A stretch of DNA of 5,840 nucleotides from Candidatus Arcticimaribacter sp. (GTDB lineage: Bacteria > Bacteroidota > Bacteroidia > Flavobacteriales > Flavobacteriaceae): the NCBI GenBank assembly GCA_011526275.1, contig WTJP01000063.1, positions 1 through 5,840 of the forward strand, written 5' to 3'. Shown piece by piece: positions 1 through 5,346 of the stretch. Under the pieces are notes generated by a model. The model was not told the DNA's origin and made no database searches. It saw only the letters and a program-made list of their open reading frames with translations. Numbering within the stretch: position 1 is the stretch's first letter; each line of letters starts with the position of its first letter. A program made the position numbers and the translations under genes.

Positions 1-39
1 GCTCATTTTTTTTACCCGAAGAAATTTAAGTAGAACTGT

Positions 40-69
40 TTTGTAACTCAATAAAAAAAAGTAAATTTG
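40..69 (+). promoter_or_regulatory. Bacteroidetes-type promoter of the rpmB operon
   Basis: A TTTG at 40-43 is followed, after an 18-bp A-rich spacer, by TAAATTTG at 62-69. This is an exact fit to the -33 (TTTG) and -7 (TAnnTTTG) elements used by the primary sigma factor of Bacteroidetes, at close to the usual spacing. Transcription would start a few bases past 69, giving a leader of roughly 30 nt before the rpmB ATG at 105. An A8 run fills the end of the spacer. The assignment rests on consensus match and position only. Confidence 0.75.
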
Positions 70-73
70 CATC

Positions 74-90
74 CTGTTTAGAACAAACAG
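74..90 (+). promoter_or_regulatory. Palindrome / short hairpin in the rpmB leader
   Basis: CTGTTT at 74-79 and AAACAG at 85-90 form a perfect 6-bp inverted repeat around a 5-nt loop (AGAAC). It lies right at or just after the predicted transcription start, so it could be a 5'-end RNA hairpin (mRNA stability or ribosomal-protein feedback) or a DNA operator overlapping the start site. The pairing is visible; any function is inference, and a 6-bp A/T-rich repeat can arise by chance. Confidence 0.35.
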
Positions 91-104
91 TAAAAACTAC
101 AGTT

Positions 105-338
105 ATGTCAAGAGTTTGTGAAATTAGTGGAAAGCGCGCGCAGTTTGGAAACAACGTGTCGAAAGCGTTAAACAGAACAAAGCGTCGTTTTGAAGTGAAC
201 TTGATCAAGAAGCGCTTTTACATTCCAGAAGAAGACAAGTGGGTTACCCTCAAAATCTCAACTTCTGTTTTAAAAACGATTAACCGCAAAGGGATTTCTG
301 CCGTTTTGAAAGAAGCGAAAGCCCAAGGCGTACTATAA
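105..338 (+). CDS. rpmB: 50S ribosomal protein L28 (bL28)
   Basis: A 77-residue basic protein, full length for bL28, a structural protein of the large ribosomal subunit. The start MSRVCEISGKR matches the family N-terminus (C-x-I-T/S-G-K-R). It is followed by the NNVSKA and RTKRRFEVNL segments, the FYIPEEDKWVTLKIS core typical of Bacteroidetes, and the TINRKGI stretch near the C-terminus. Only one cysteine (Cys5) is present, so this is the form without a zinc ribbon. The ATG at 105 is the only start that gives the family N-terminus. It is preceded by an A-rich leader and no Shine-Dalgarno sequence, as expected in this phylum. It is the first gene of a tight operon, 10 nt before rpmG. Confidence 0.97.
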   Translation: MSRVCEISGKRAQFGNNVSKALNRTKRRFEVNLIKKRFYIPEEDKWVTLKISTSVLKTINRKGISAVLKEAKAQGVL

Positions 339-348
339 AGATTATACC

Positions 349-531
349 ATGGCAAAAAAAGGAAACCGCGTTCAAGTAATTTTAGAATGTACAGAGCACA
401 AAGCTTCTGGACAACCTGGAACGTCTCGTTATATTACGACCAAAAACAAAAAGAATACTCCTGATCGTTTAGAAATCAAAAAATTCAATCCGATCTTGAA
501 GAAAATGACTGTTCACAAAGAAATTAAATAG
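349..531 (+). CDS. rpmG: 50S ribosomal protein L33 (bL33)
   Basis: A 60-residue, very basic protein matching Bacteroidetes bL33, a small protein of the large subunit near the E site. Recognisable parts are MAKKGNRVQVILECTEHK at the N-terminus, the SRYITTKNKKNTPDRLE core, and the C-terminal KKFNPILKKMTVHKEIK. Only one cysteine (Cys14) is present, so the two CxxC pairs of the zinc-binding version are absent and this is the zinc-independent paralogue type. It lies 10 nt after rpmB, and its stop is followed after only 2 nt by the next start, so the genes are co-transcribed and possibly translationally coupled. Confidence 0.97.
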   Translation: MAKKGNRVQVILECTEHKASGQPGTSRYITTKNKKNTPDRLEIKKFNPILKKMTVHKEIK

Positions 532-533
532 TT

Positions 534-686
534 ATGGCAAAGAAATCAGTAGCAACCTTACAAACAGGTTCAAAACGTTTAACTAAAGTTATCAAGATGG
601 TGAAGAAAGGTGACGCTAAGTCGTACTCTTTTGTTGAAACCATTACTGCTCCAGACCAAGTAAACGATTGGTTGAGCAAACAATAA
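534..686 (+). CDS. DUF4295 small basic protein, candidate ribosomal protein bL38
   Basis: A 50-residue ORF (MAKKSVATLQTGSKRL to the C-terminus NDWLSKQ) that starts 2 nt after the rpmG stop and ends at a TAA just before the operon terminator. The MAKK...VA.LQTGS...TKVIKMVK pattern and the later Y.F.E...P...V.DWL segment match DUF4295, a family found in Bacteroidetes in this position after rpmG. The protein is lysine-rich at the N-terminus and has no signal peptide or membrane segment, so it is cytoplasmic. From memory, an extra large-subunit protein named bL38 was seen in the Flavobacterium johnsoniae ribosome. I believe it corresponds to this family, and the operon context agrees, but I could not verify this. 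The gene is easily missed because of its size. Confidence 0.92.
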   Translation: MAKKSVATLQTGSKRLTKVIKMVKKGDAKSYSFVETITAPDQVNDWLSKQ

Positions 687-709
687 ATAACCACTTTTTA
701 GTTGTTCAG

Positions 710-738
710 AAAAAGCTACTTTTACAGTAGCTTTTTTT
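710..738 (+). terminator. Rho-independent terminator of the ribosomal operon
   Basis: AAAAAGCTACT (710-720) pairs perfectly with AGTAGCTTTTT (726-736) around the 5-nt loop TTTAC, giving an 11-bp stem whose 3' arm runs into a T7 tract (732-738). It starts 23 nt after the DUF4295 stop and is the expected end of the rpmB-rpmG-DUF4295 transcript. Because the 5' arm begins with an A5 run, the structure could also terminate leftward transcription, but no minus-strand gene lies nearby. The T-tract ends only 10 nt before the ftsY ATG. Confidence 0.9.
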
Positions 739-748
739 GTATCGTAGT

Positions 749-1699
749 ATGAGCATTTTAGGAAAATTATTTTCAGGAGAAGACCCTCAGTTAGACAAAG
801 GACTAGAAACGACGAAAAAATCCTTTTTCTCCAAGTTGAGTACCGCCATTGCAGGCCGCTCAACGGTAGATATGGACGTGCTCGACGATTTGGAAGAGGT
901 CCTTATCACGGCCGATGTTGGGGTGCCCACCACTTTGAAAATCATCGAGGCCATAGAAGCCCGAGTAGCCAAAGACAAGTACTTGGGAACAGATGCACTA
1001 CGTCAAATTTTACAAGAAGAAATTAGGGCTATTCTGGTGGCACAGGAAAAGGAAAGCGATTTCTCCTTTGCCCAAGACTACAGCCAGCAGCCCCATGTGA
1101 TCATGGTAGTTGGTGTTAATGGAGTAGGGAAGACGACCACCATTGGGAAATTAGCGCATCAATTCACCCAAGCAGGTAAGAAAGTGGTTTTGGGTGCAGC
1201 CGATACCTTCCGTGCTGGAGCCATAGATCAATTACAAGTCTGGGCCGATCGTTCTGAGGTTTCCCTAGTGAAACAAGAAATGGGAAGCGATCCAGCTTCG
1301 GTAGCATTCGACACCCTACAGTCGGCAGTCAAGCAACAAGCCGATGTGGTTTTAATCGATACTGCTGGTCGTTTACACAATAAAGTCAACTTGATGAACG
1401 AGTTGACCAAGGTCAAACGGGTAATGGATAAAATCGTCCCCAACGCCCCCCATGAGGTGCTGTTGGTCTTGGACGGTTCTACCGGACAAAATGCCTTTGA
1501 ACAAGCCAAACAATTCACTGCCGCAACCGAAGTTACCGCCTTGGCCATTACCAAGCTCGACGGTACAGCCAAAGGAGGCGTGGTGATGGGGATATCCGAT
1601 CAATTTCAAATTCCGGTAAAGTTTATCGGTGTAGGAGAGGGCATAGAAGATTTGAAAATCTTCGATAGCGCTGCCTTTGTACATTCATTTTTTAATTAA
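749..1699 (+). CDS. ftsY: Signal recognition particle receptor FtsY (SRP GTPase)
   Basis: A 316-residue SRP receptor that docks the signal recognition particle and its ribosome at the inner membrane so that membrane proteins reach the SecYEG channel. The NG domain is complete: helical N domain at about residues 1-105, P-loop GVNGVGKTT at 122-130, DTFRAGA at 152-158, the SRP-specific insertion box with DPA at 181-183, DTAGR at 204-208, TKLDGTAKGG at 268-277, and the closing GVGE at 294-297. The long acidic A domain of the E. coli protein is missing, which is usual in Bacteroidetes; the first residues (MSILGKLFSG) could form the membrane-contacting helix. I chose the ATG at 749. An in-frame TTG at 737 lies inside the terminator T-tract and would add four residues of no family character. 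The next gene starts 4 nt after the stop. Confidence 0.97.
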   Translation: MSILGKLFSGEDPQLDKGLETTKKSFFSKLSTAIAGRSTVDMDVLDDLEEVLITADVGVPTTLKIIEAIEARVAKDKYLGTDALRQILQEEIRAILVAQEKESDFSFAQDYSQQPHVIMVVGVNGVGKTTTIGKLAHQFTQAGKKVVLGAADTFRAGAIDQLQVWADRSEVSLVKQEMGSDPASVAFDTLQSAVKQQADVVLIDTAGRLHNKVNLMNELTKVKRVMDKIVPNAPHEVLLVLDGSTGQNAFEQAKQFTAATEVTALAITKLDGTAKGGVVMGISDQFQIPVKFIGVGEGIEDLKIFDSAAFVHSFFN

Positions 1700-1703
1700 G
1701 TCC

Positions 1704-2717
1704 ATGAAAAAATTTTTAAAAGCCTTTTTCGGGCTTGTCGTCCTGTTGCTGCTCGTCTTTTTTGCTGGCCCTACTGTTGAGGCGCCCATCATCGAGAAAC
1801 CCCTGCCTGAATTGGAGGTTACCCTAGAAGAATTACCCGCTTGGGTCGCAGCACAGAACGCCGCTTTTCCAAACATCAAAGCCGACAATGAATCGAAATT
1901 GGTTTTTGCCGATTCCATTCCACAGCAAACCGACTATGCCATTGTTTACCTTCACGGCTTCTCTGGGAGTACTGCCGACGGTGCCCCGGTGCATCTTGAA
2001 GTAGCCAAAGCCATGGGAGCCAATATCTACCTTCCCCGCCTTTATGCGCACGGTTTAGCCACCGATGAAGGTTTATTGGAATACACAGGAGAAAAATCCT
2101 TAGACAGCGCCCGCGAGGCCTTGGCGGTAGGGAAACTCCTCGGGAAAAAAGTCATCCTCATGGGAACTTCTACCGGTTGTACCTTGGCGCTGGCACTCGC
2201 TGCTGCTCATCCAGAACTAGCGGCCTTGGTTTTGTATGCCCCCAACATCCGCATCAATCATCCCCTCGATTTTGTGGCGACCCTGCCTTGGGGCTTGCAA
2301 ATTATTCGCCAAGTAGAAGGCGGTTTGTACCACGAAATGCAGCAACCCTCGGAAACAAAAAAACAGTACTGGACCACCAAATACCGTTTAGAAGCCCCTG
2401 TTCAAATGCAAAAGTTATTGGAAACGGCCATGATTCCCGAGCTCTTTAAGCAAGTAACCGTTCCTGTATTTTCAGGTTTTTATTATAAAAATGAAGCTGA
2501 GCAAGACCCGGTGGTTTCTGTGGCAGCCATGCGCGAGATGTTTAAAAACTTAGGAACCCCAAACGATTTAAAACAAGAACAAGCTTTCCCCAATGCTGGA
2601 GCACACGAAATTGCTTCGGCTTTGGTTACCACCAATCATCAAGAAGTAAAAGTAGCTACGCTGGATTTCCTTCAGCGAATATTAAACTATGCGGACAAAA
2701 ACGACCAAGCAGAATAA
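1704..2717 (+). CDS. Membrane-anchored or secreted alpha/beta hydrolase
   Basis: A 337-residue serine hydrolase of the alpha/beta fold; the substrate cannot be read from sequence. A lysine-flanked hydrophobic stretch (residues 7-22, LVVLLLLVFF core) is a signal peptide or signal anchor, and no lipobox cysteine follows, so the enzyme probably acts outside the cytoplasm. A proline-rich linker (about 23-37) leads to the catalytic domain. This carries HGFSGS (84-89, oxyanion-hole region), the nucleophile elbow GTSTG with Ser156 (154-158), Asp268 in EQDPVVS as the likely acid, and His301 in AGAHEIAS as the likely base, so the triad looks intact. An esterase, lipase or peptidase activity is possible. 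The ATG at 1704 gives a clean signal sequence; an in-frame TTG at 1677 would lie inside ftsY. Its 3' end overlaps rimO by 29 nt, so it is probably in one operon with ftsY and rimO. Confidence 0.85.
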   Translation: MKKFLKAFFGLVVLLLLVFFAGPTVEAPIIEKPLPELEVTLEELPAWVAAQNAAFPNIKADNESKLVFADSIPQQTDYAIVYLHGFSGSTADGAPVHLEVAKAMGANIYLPRLYAHGLATDEGLLEYTGEKSLDSAREALAVGKLLGKKVILMGTSTGCTLALALAAAHPELAALVLYAPNIRINHPLDFVATLPWGLQIIRQVEGGLYHEMQQPSETKKQYWTTKYRLEAPVQMQKLLETAMIPELFKQVTVPVFSGFYYKNEAEQDPVVSVAAMREMFKNLGTPNDLKQEQAFPNAGAHEIASALVTTNHQEVKVATLDFLQRILNYADKNDQAE

Positions 2718-3999
2718 GATTAACGTCATCACCCTGGGCTGTTCCAAAAACATTTACGATTCGGAAGTGTTGATGGGGCAACTCAAAGCCAGTGGGAAAG
2801 ACGTGGTCCATGAAGAGGATGGAAATATCGTTGTGATCAATACCTGTGGTTTTATCGACAACGCCAAAGAGGAATCGGTCAATACCATCTTGGAAAACAT
2901 CAAACGCAAAGAGGCAGGCGAGCTGGATAAAGTCTATGTCACCGGCTGTTTGAGCGAACGCTATAAACCCGATTTAGAAGCTGAAATTCCACAGGTCGAT
3001 CAATACTTTGGCACCAGTCAGCTGCCCGAATTATTGAAGGCCCTTGAAGCAGACTACAAACACGAGTTGTTGGGCGAACGCATGACGACGACCCCCAAGA
3101 ACTACGCTTATTTTAAAATCTCAGAAGGCTGCGATCGTCCTTGTTCGTTTTGTGCTATCCCTTTGATGCGCGGAAAACACCGTTCCACGCCCATTGAAGA
3201 TTTGGTAAAACAAGCCGAGCACTTGGCGAAAGATGGGGTGAAAGAACTTATTCTCATCGCACAAGATTTAACCTATTACGGCCTCGATTTATACAAAAAA
3301 CGCAATCTTGCGGAATTGCTAGAAGCCTTGGTCAAAGTCGAAGGGATAGAATGGATTCGCTTGCATTATGCTTTCCCAACTGGCTTCCCACTCGACGTGC
3401 TGGAAGTCATGAAAAGAGAGCCTAAGATTTGCAACTACCTCGATATCCCCTTGCAGCATATTTCCGATAGCGTATTAAAATCCATGCGCCGCGGAACGAC
3501 CAAGGAAAAAACAACCCGCCTCTTAAAAGAGTTTAGAGCCGCTGTTCCCGGAATTACCCTGCGCACCAGTCTTATTGTGGGTTATCCTGGCGAAAGTGAA
3601 GCCGATTTTGAAGAGTTAAAACAATGGGTGAAGGAAATGCGTTTTGAGCGCTTGGGCTGCTTTACCTATTCCCATGAAGAAAATACCCATGCTTTTCAAT
3701 TGGAAGACGATGTACCCGAGGAGGAGAAACAACGTCGCTCGTCGGAGATTATGGAGGTACAAGCACAAATTTCTTGGGAGCTGAACCAAGAAAAAGTAGG
3801 ACAGACCTACCGCTGTATCATCGACCGGAAAGAAGGAAACTATTTTGTGGGAAGAACCGAAATGGATTCCCCCGATGTGGACAATGAAGTCTTGGTCGAT
3901 GCGGAAAAATATTACCTCAAACAAGGGGAGTTTGTTCAGCTTAAAATTACCGAAGCCACCGATTTTGATTTATATGCGGAGCCTATTGCTTCGTCGTAA
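2689..3999 (+). CDS. rimO: Ribosomal protein uS12 methylthiotransferase RimO
   Basis: A 436-residue radical-SAM enzyme that adds a methylthio group to the conserved aspartate of ribosomal protein uS12 in the cytoplasm. The N-terminal methylthiotransferase domain has the three cysteines for the auxiliary 4Fe-4S cluster: Cys18 (LGCSKN), Cys53 (NTCGF) and Cys87 (TGCLSE). The radical-SAM motif CDRPCSFC gives Cys148, Cys152 and Cys155, followed by AIPLMRGKHRS. A TRAM domain fills roughly residues 370-434 and includes the DSPDVDNEV segment characteristic of RimO rather than MiaB. Length and all motifs are complete. The ATG at 2689 gives the MRTK...KINVITLGCSKN start I know from flavobacterial homologues. 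It begins inside the hydrolase gene in another frame, suggesting coupled translation. The 3' end overlaps the convergent minus-strand gene by 17 bp. Confidence 0.97.
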   Translation: MRTKTTKQNKINVITLGCSKNIYDSEVLMGQLKASGKDVVHEEDGNIVVINTCGFIDNAKEESVNTILENIKRKEAGELDKVYVTGCLSERYKPDLEAEIPQVDQYFGTSQLPELLKALEADYKHELLGERMTTTPKNYAYFKISEGCDRPCSFCAIPLMRGKHRSTPIEDLVKQAEHLAKDGVKELILIAQDLTYYGLDLYKKRNLAELLEALVKVEGIEWIRLHYAFPTGFPLDVLEVMKREPKICNYLDIPLQHISDSVLKSMRRGTTKEKTTRLLKEFRAAVPGITLRTSLIVGYPGESEADFEELKQWVKEMRFERLGCFTYSHEENTHAFQLEDDVPEEEKQRRSSEIMEVQAQISWELNQEKVGQTYRCIIDRKEGNYFVGRTEMDSPDVDNEVLVDAEKYYLKQGEFVQLKITEATDFDLYAEPIASS

Positions 4000-5302
4000 G
4001 GGTCAACTCCGCCGTTTTGGTGATTTCTGGCAGCGCACTTAAATCGTATTGATAGATCACTCCCTCTCCAACCACCACAGCAGTAGGGTAGTCCACGATG
4101 ATGTCATAAGCAAAGGGAATATTTTCAGTCACCACAACTTCGGGGTTTTCTCGATCACTTACGTTAAGGACTTTGATTCCTGCACTCCCGTCGCACACCA
4201 AAAGGTGGTCTTGGTAAATGGCCAAGCCGTGTGGGTTGAACATCACCTGCCGTGAAACGACTTCCAAGTTTTGAGGATCGCGAATGTCGATGATTTGTAA
4301 TTCGTTGGTTTCGGTAAAGCAGTTGGTTCCCCCACGAAGGGTGACATAAGCATAGTCCAAATCGGCCACCACGGGATCGCAACTTCTAAAATGTTCAATG
4401 CTGTTGATGTAGTCGGGGTTTCCGGGACTGGAAACGTCATACATTAACATGCCGGTGGTGGAACCCACCAAGAGGAGGTCGTTGAGTTGGAAAAGTGTTT
4501 CTGCTTGGGTGCTGGTATCTAAACGGGCAAAGCGCGAAGGACGGTAATCGTCTGCAATGGAAAACAAGACCAGTTCATTGAAGTTGATGGTGTACAAATA
4601 GCGGTCTATGGGGAGGAAACGCGTCATAGAGCCAGCCGTCGATACTTCGCCAAAGGCTGCCTCTTGTGCTGTTGAGGTAGTGGCTAAATCGGCGCTTTCC
4701 AATGTGAGGTAGCGCAGCTGATGATCTTCCCGTGGTTCTCGTCGTATTTCGGTTCTCCAGCTGGTCACGATACCTCGACTGTTGTCGATTTCTTCATAGC
4801 GAGAATATTCCCCAACTTCGGCGAAATTTACATTAGCGTCGAGGGTGACATAGGGATTGTAATAAAACACATCTTCTACTGTAAAATCTTCGATCAGTAC
4901 TGGGGCAGTAATCGTACTGATATCAAAAACGACCAAGGCAGAAAACATATCGCTGTACAAATGGTCGTCGATAATGCTCATGTCGATGGACCCTGGGATA
5001 GAAATAAAATGGAGGTTCTGCGGATTAGCCGGGTCGCTGTTATCCACTACATGGATTCCCTCTTGGGGTTTATTGATAAAAATGTAGTGTTGATAGGTTA
5101 AAATTTTCCCGGCCTGGGCGTAGTCCTTAGGCGGGTCAATACTCACTTTTTGCGCCAACTGTGCTGTGGTTTCATAGACCGGAACAAAATAGGTGACGTC
5201 CACCAAATTCTCGTCCACCTCTTCGTCTTGGAACAAATTACAGCCCACAAATAGCAGACAAAGGAGGACATAGCGAAGGAAAGTAAAGGCAAAAGATTTC
5301 AT
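3983..5302 (-). CDS. LVIVD-repeat beta-propeller lipoprotein
   Basis: A 439-residue predicted lipoprotein of unknown function. Residues 1-20 are a signal peptide with hydrophobic core YVLLCLLFVG ending at Cys21, the likely lipidated residue; the -3 position is Phe, slightly off the usual Leu. After the cysteine comes an acidic stretch (QDEEVDE, 25-31) resembling the surface-export signals of Bacteroidetes lipoproteins. The rest consists of repeats with a V.V.DIS.P.NP-like core, the LVIVD pattern that folds into a beta-propeller. A long insertion lies between the second and third repeats (about 142-230). Cys308 and Cys328 could form a disulfide. Such proteins are probably binding or scaffold proteins; no enzymatic residues stand out. 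The start is fixed by the signal peptide. The gene follows a carboxypeptidase-like gene by 44 nt on the same strand and runs convergently into rimO. Confidence 0.88.
   Translation of the reverse strand: MKSFAFTFLRYVLLCLLFVGCNLFQDEEVDENLVDVTYFVPVYETTAQLAQKVSIDPPKDYAQAGKILTYQHYIFINKPQEGIHVVDNSDPANPQNLHFISIPGSIDMSIIDDHLYSDMFSALVVFDISTITAPVLIEDFTVEDVFYYNPYVTLDANVNFAEVGEYSRYEEIDNSRGIVTSWRTEIRREPREDHQLRYLTLESADLATTSTAQEAAFGEVSTAGSMTRFLPIDRYLYTINFNELVLFSIADDYRPSRFARLDTSTQAETLFQLNDLLLVGSTTGMLMYDVSSPGNPDYINSIEHFRSCDPVVADLDYAYVTLRGGTNCFTETNELQIIDIRDPQNLEVVSRQVMFNPHGLAIYQDHLLVCDGSAGIKVLNVSDRENPEVVVTENIPFAYDIIVDYPTAVVVGEGVIYQYDLSALPEITKTAELTLTTKQ
3998..5101 (-). repeat. Seven degenerate LVIVD (propeller blade) repeats
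   Basis: Within the lipoprotein I count seven units of about 35-45 residues, each with a hydrophobic strand followed by a V.D.S-type strand and a P..P turn. Their core strands are IHVVDNSDPANP (83-94), LVVFDISTITAP (123-134), ELVLFSIADDYRP (243-255), MLMYDVSSPGNP (285-296), LQIIDIRDPQNL (335-346), IKVLNVSDRENP (376-387) and IYQYDLSALPEI (416-427). Seven copies suit a seven-bladed propeller. The blade count is my reading of degenerate repeats; the second and third units are separated by an insertion. Confidence 0.65.
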
Positions 5303-5328
5303 TTCAAAGGGTTTTACATCCTAAACAA

Positions 5329-5336
5329 CAAAATTA
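5329..5336 (-). promoter_or_regulatory. Possible -7 element for the lipoprotein gene
   Basis: Read on the minus strand, TAATTTTG is an exact TAnnTTTG match located 26 nt before the lipoprotein ATG, in the 44-nt gap after the carboxypeptidase-like gene. A T4 run at 5354-5357 sits 17 bp further upstream but is only a weak -33 match (TTTT, then C). If used, it would give the lipoprotein gene its own promoter with a leader of about 20 nt, in addition to any readthrough from upstream. Confidence 0.4.
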
Positions 5337-5346
5337 ATGCCACGGT

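Noticed and set aside
1..13. T8 run at the left edge (6-13), possibly the tail of an upstream terminator
   Set aside because: Any stem would lie outside the window, so a terminator cannot be supported.
26..208. Minus-strand 60-residue ORF across the rpmB promoter and 5' end
   Set aside because: It is antisense to a certain ribosomal gene and its promoter, has no family character, and reads as a frame shadow.
690..748. Candidate ftsY promoter overlapping the terminator (TTTTTTTG at 732-739 or TACTTTTA at 717-724)
   Set aside because: Each differs from TAnnTTTG at one position, neither has a good TTTG at the right spacing, and both lie in the terminator stem or T-tract.
579..863. Minus-strand 94-residue ORF across the DUF4295 gene, terminator and ftsY start
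   Set aside because: It is antisense to two real genes and a terminator, and its composition shows no domain or signal; the hydrophobic look comes from A/T-rich complement.
1228..1684. Two overlapping minus-strand ORFs (114 and 103 residues) inside ftsY
   Set aside because: They lie fully antisense to the conserved GTPase domain in two different frames with no recognisable protein features.
4721..5101. Plus-strand 126-residue ORF antisense to the lipoprotein gene
   Set aside because: The minus strand encodes a clear signal peptide and repeat protein here; the plus-strand frame shows no family pattern and no promoter.
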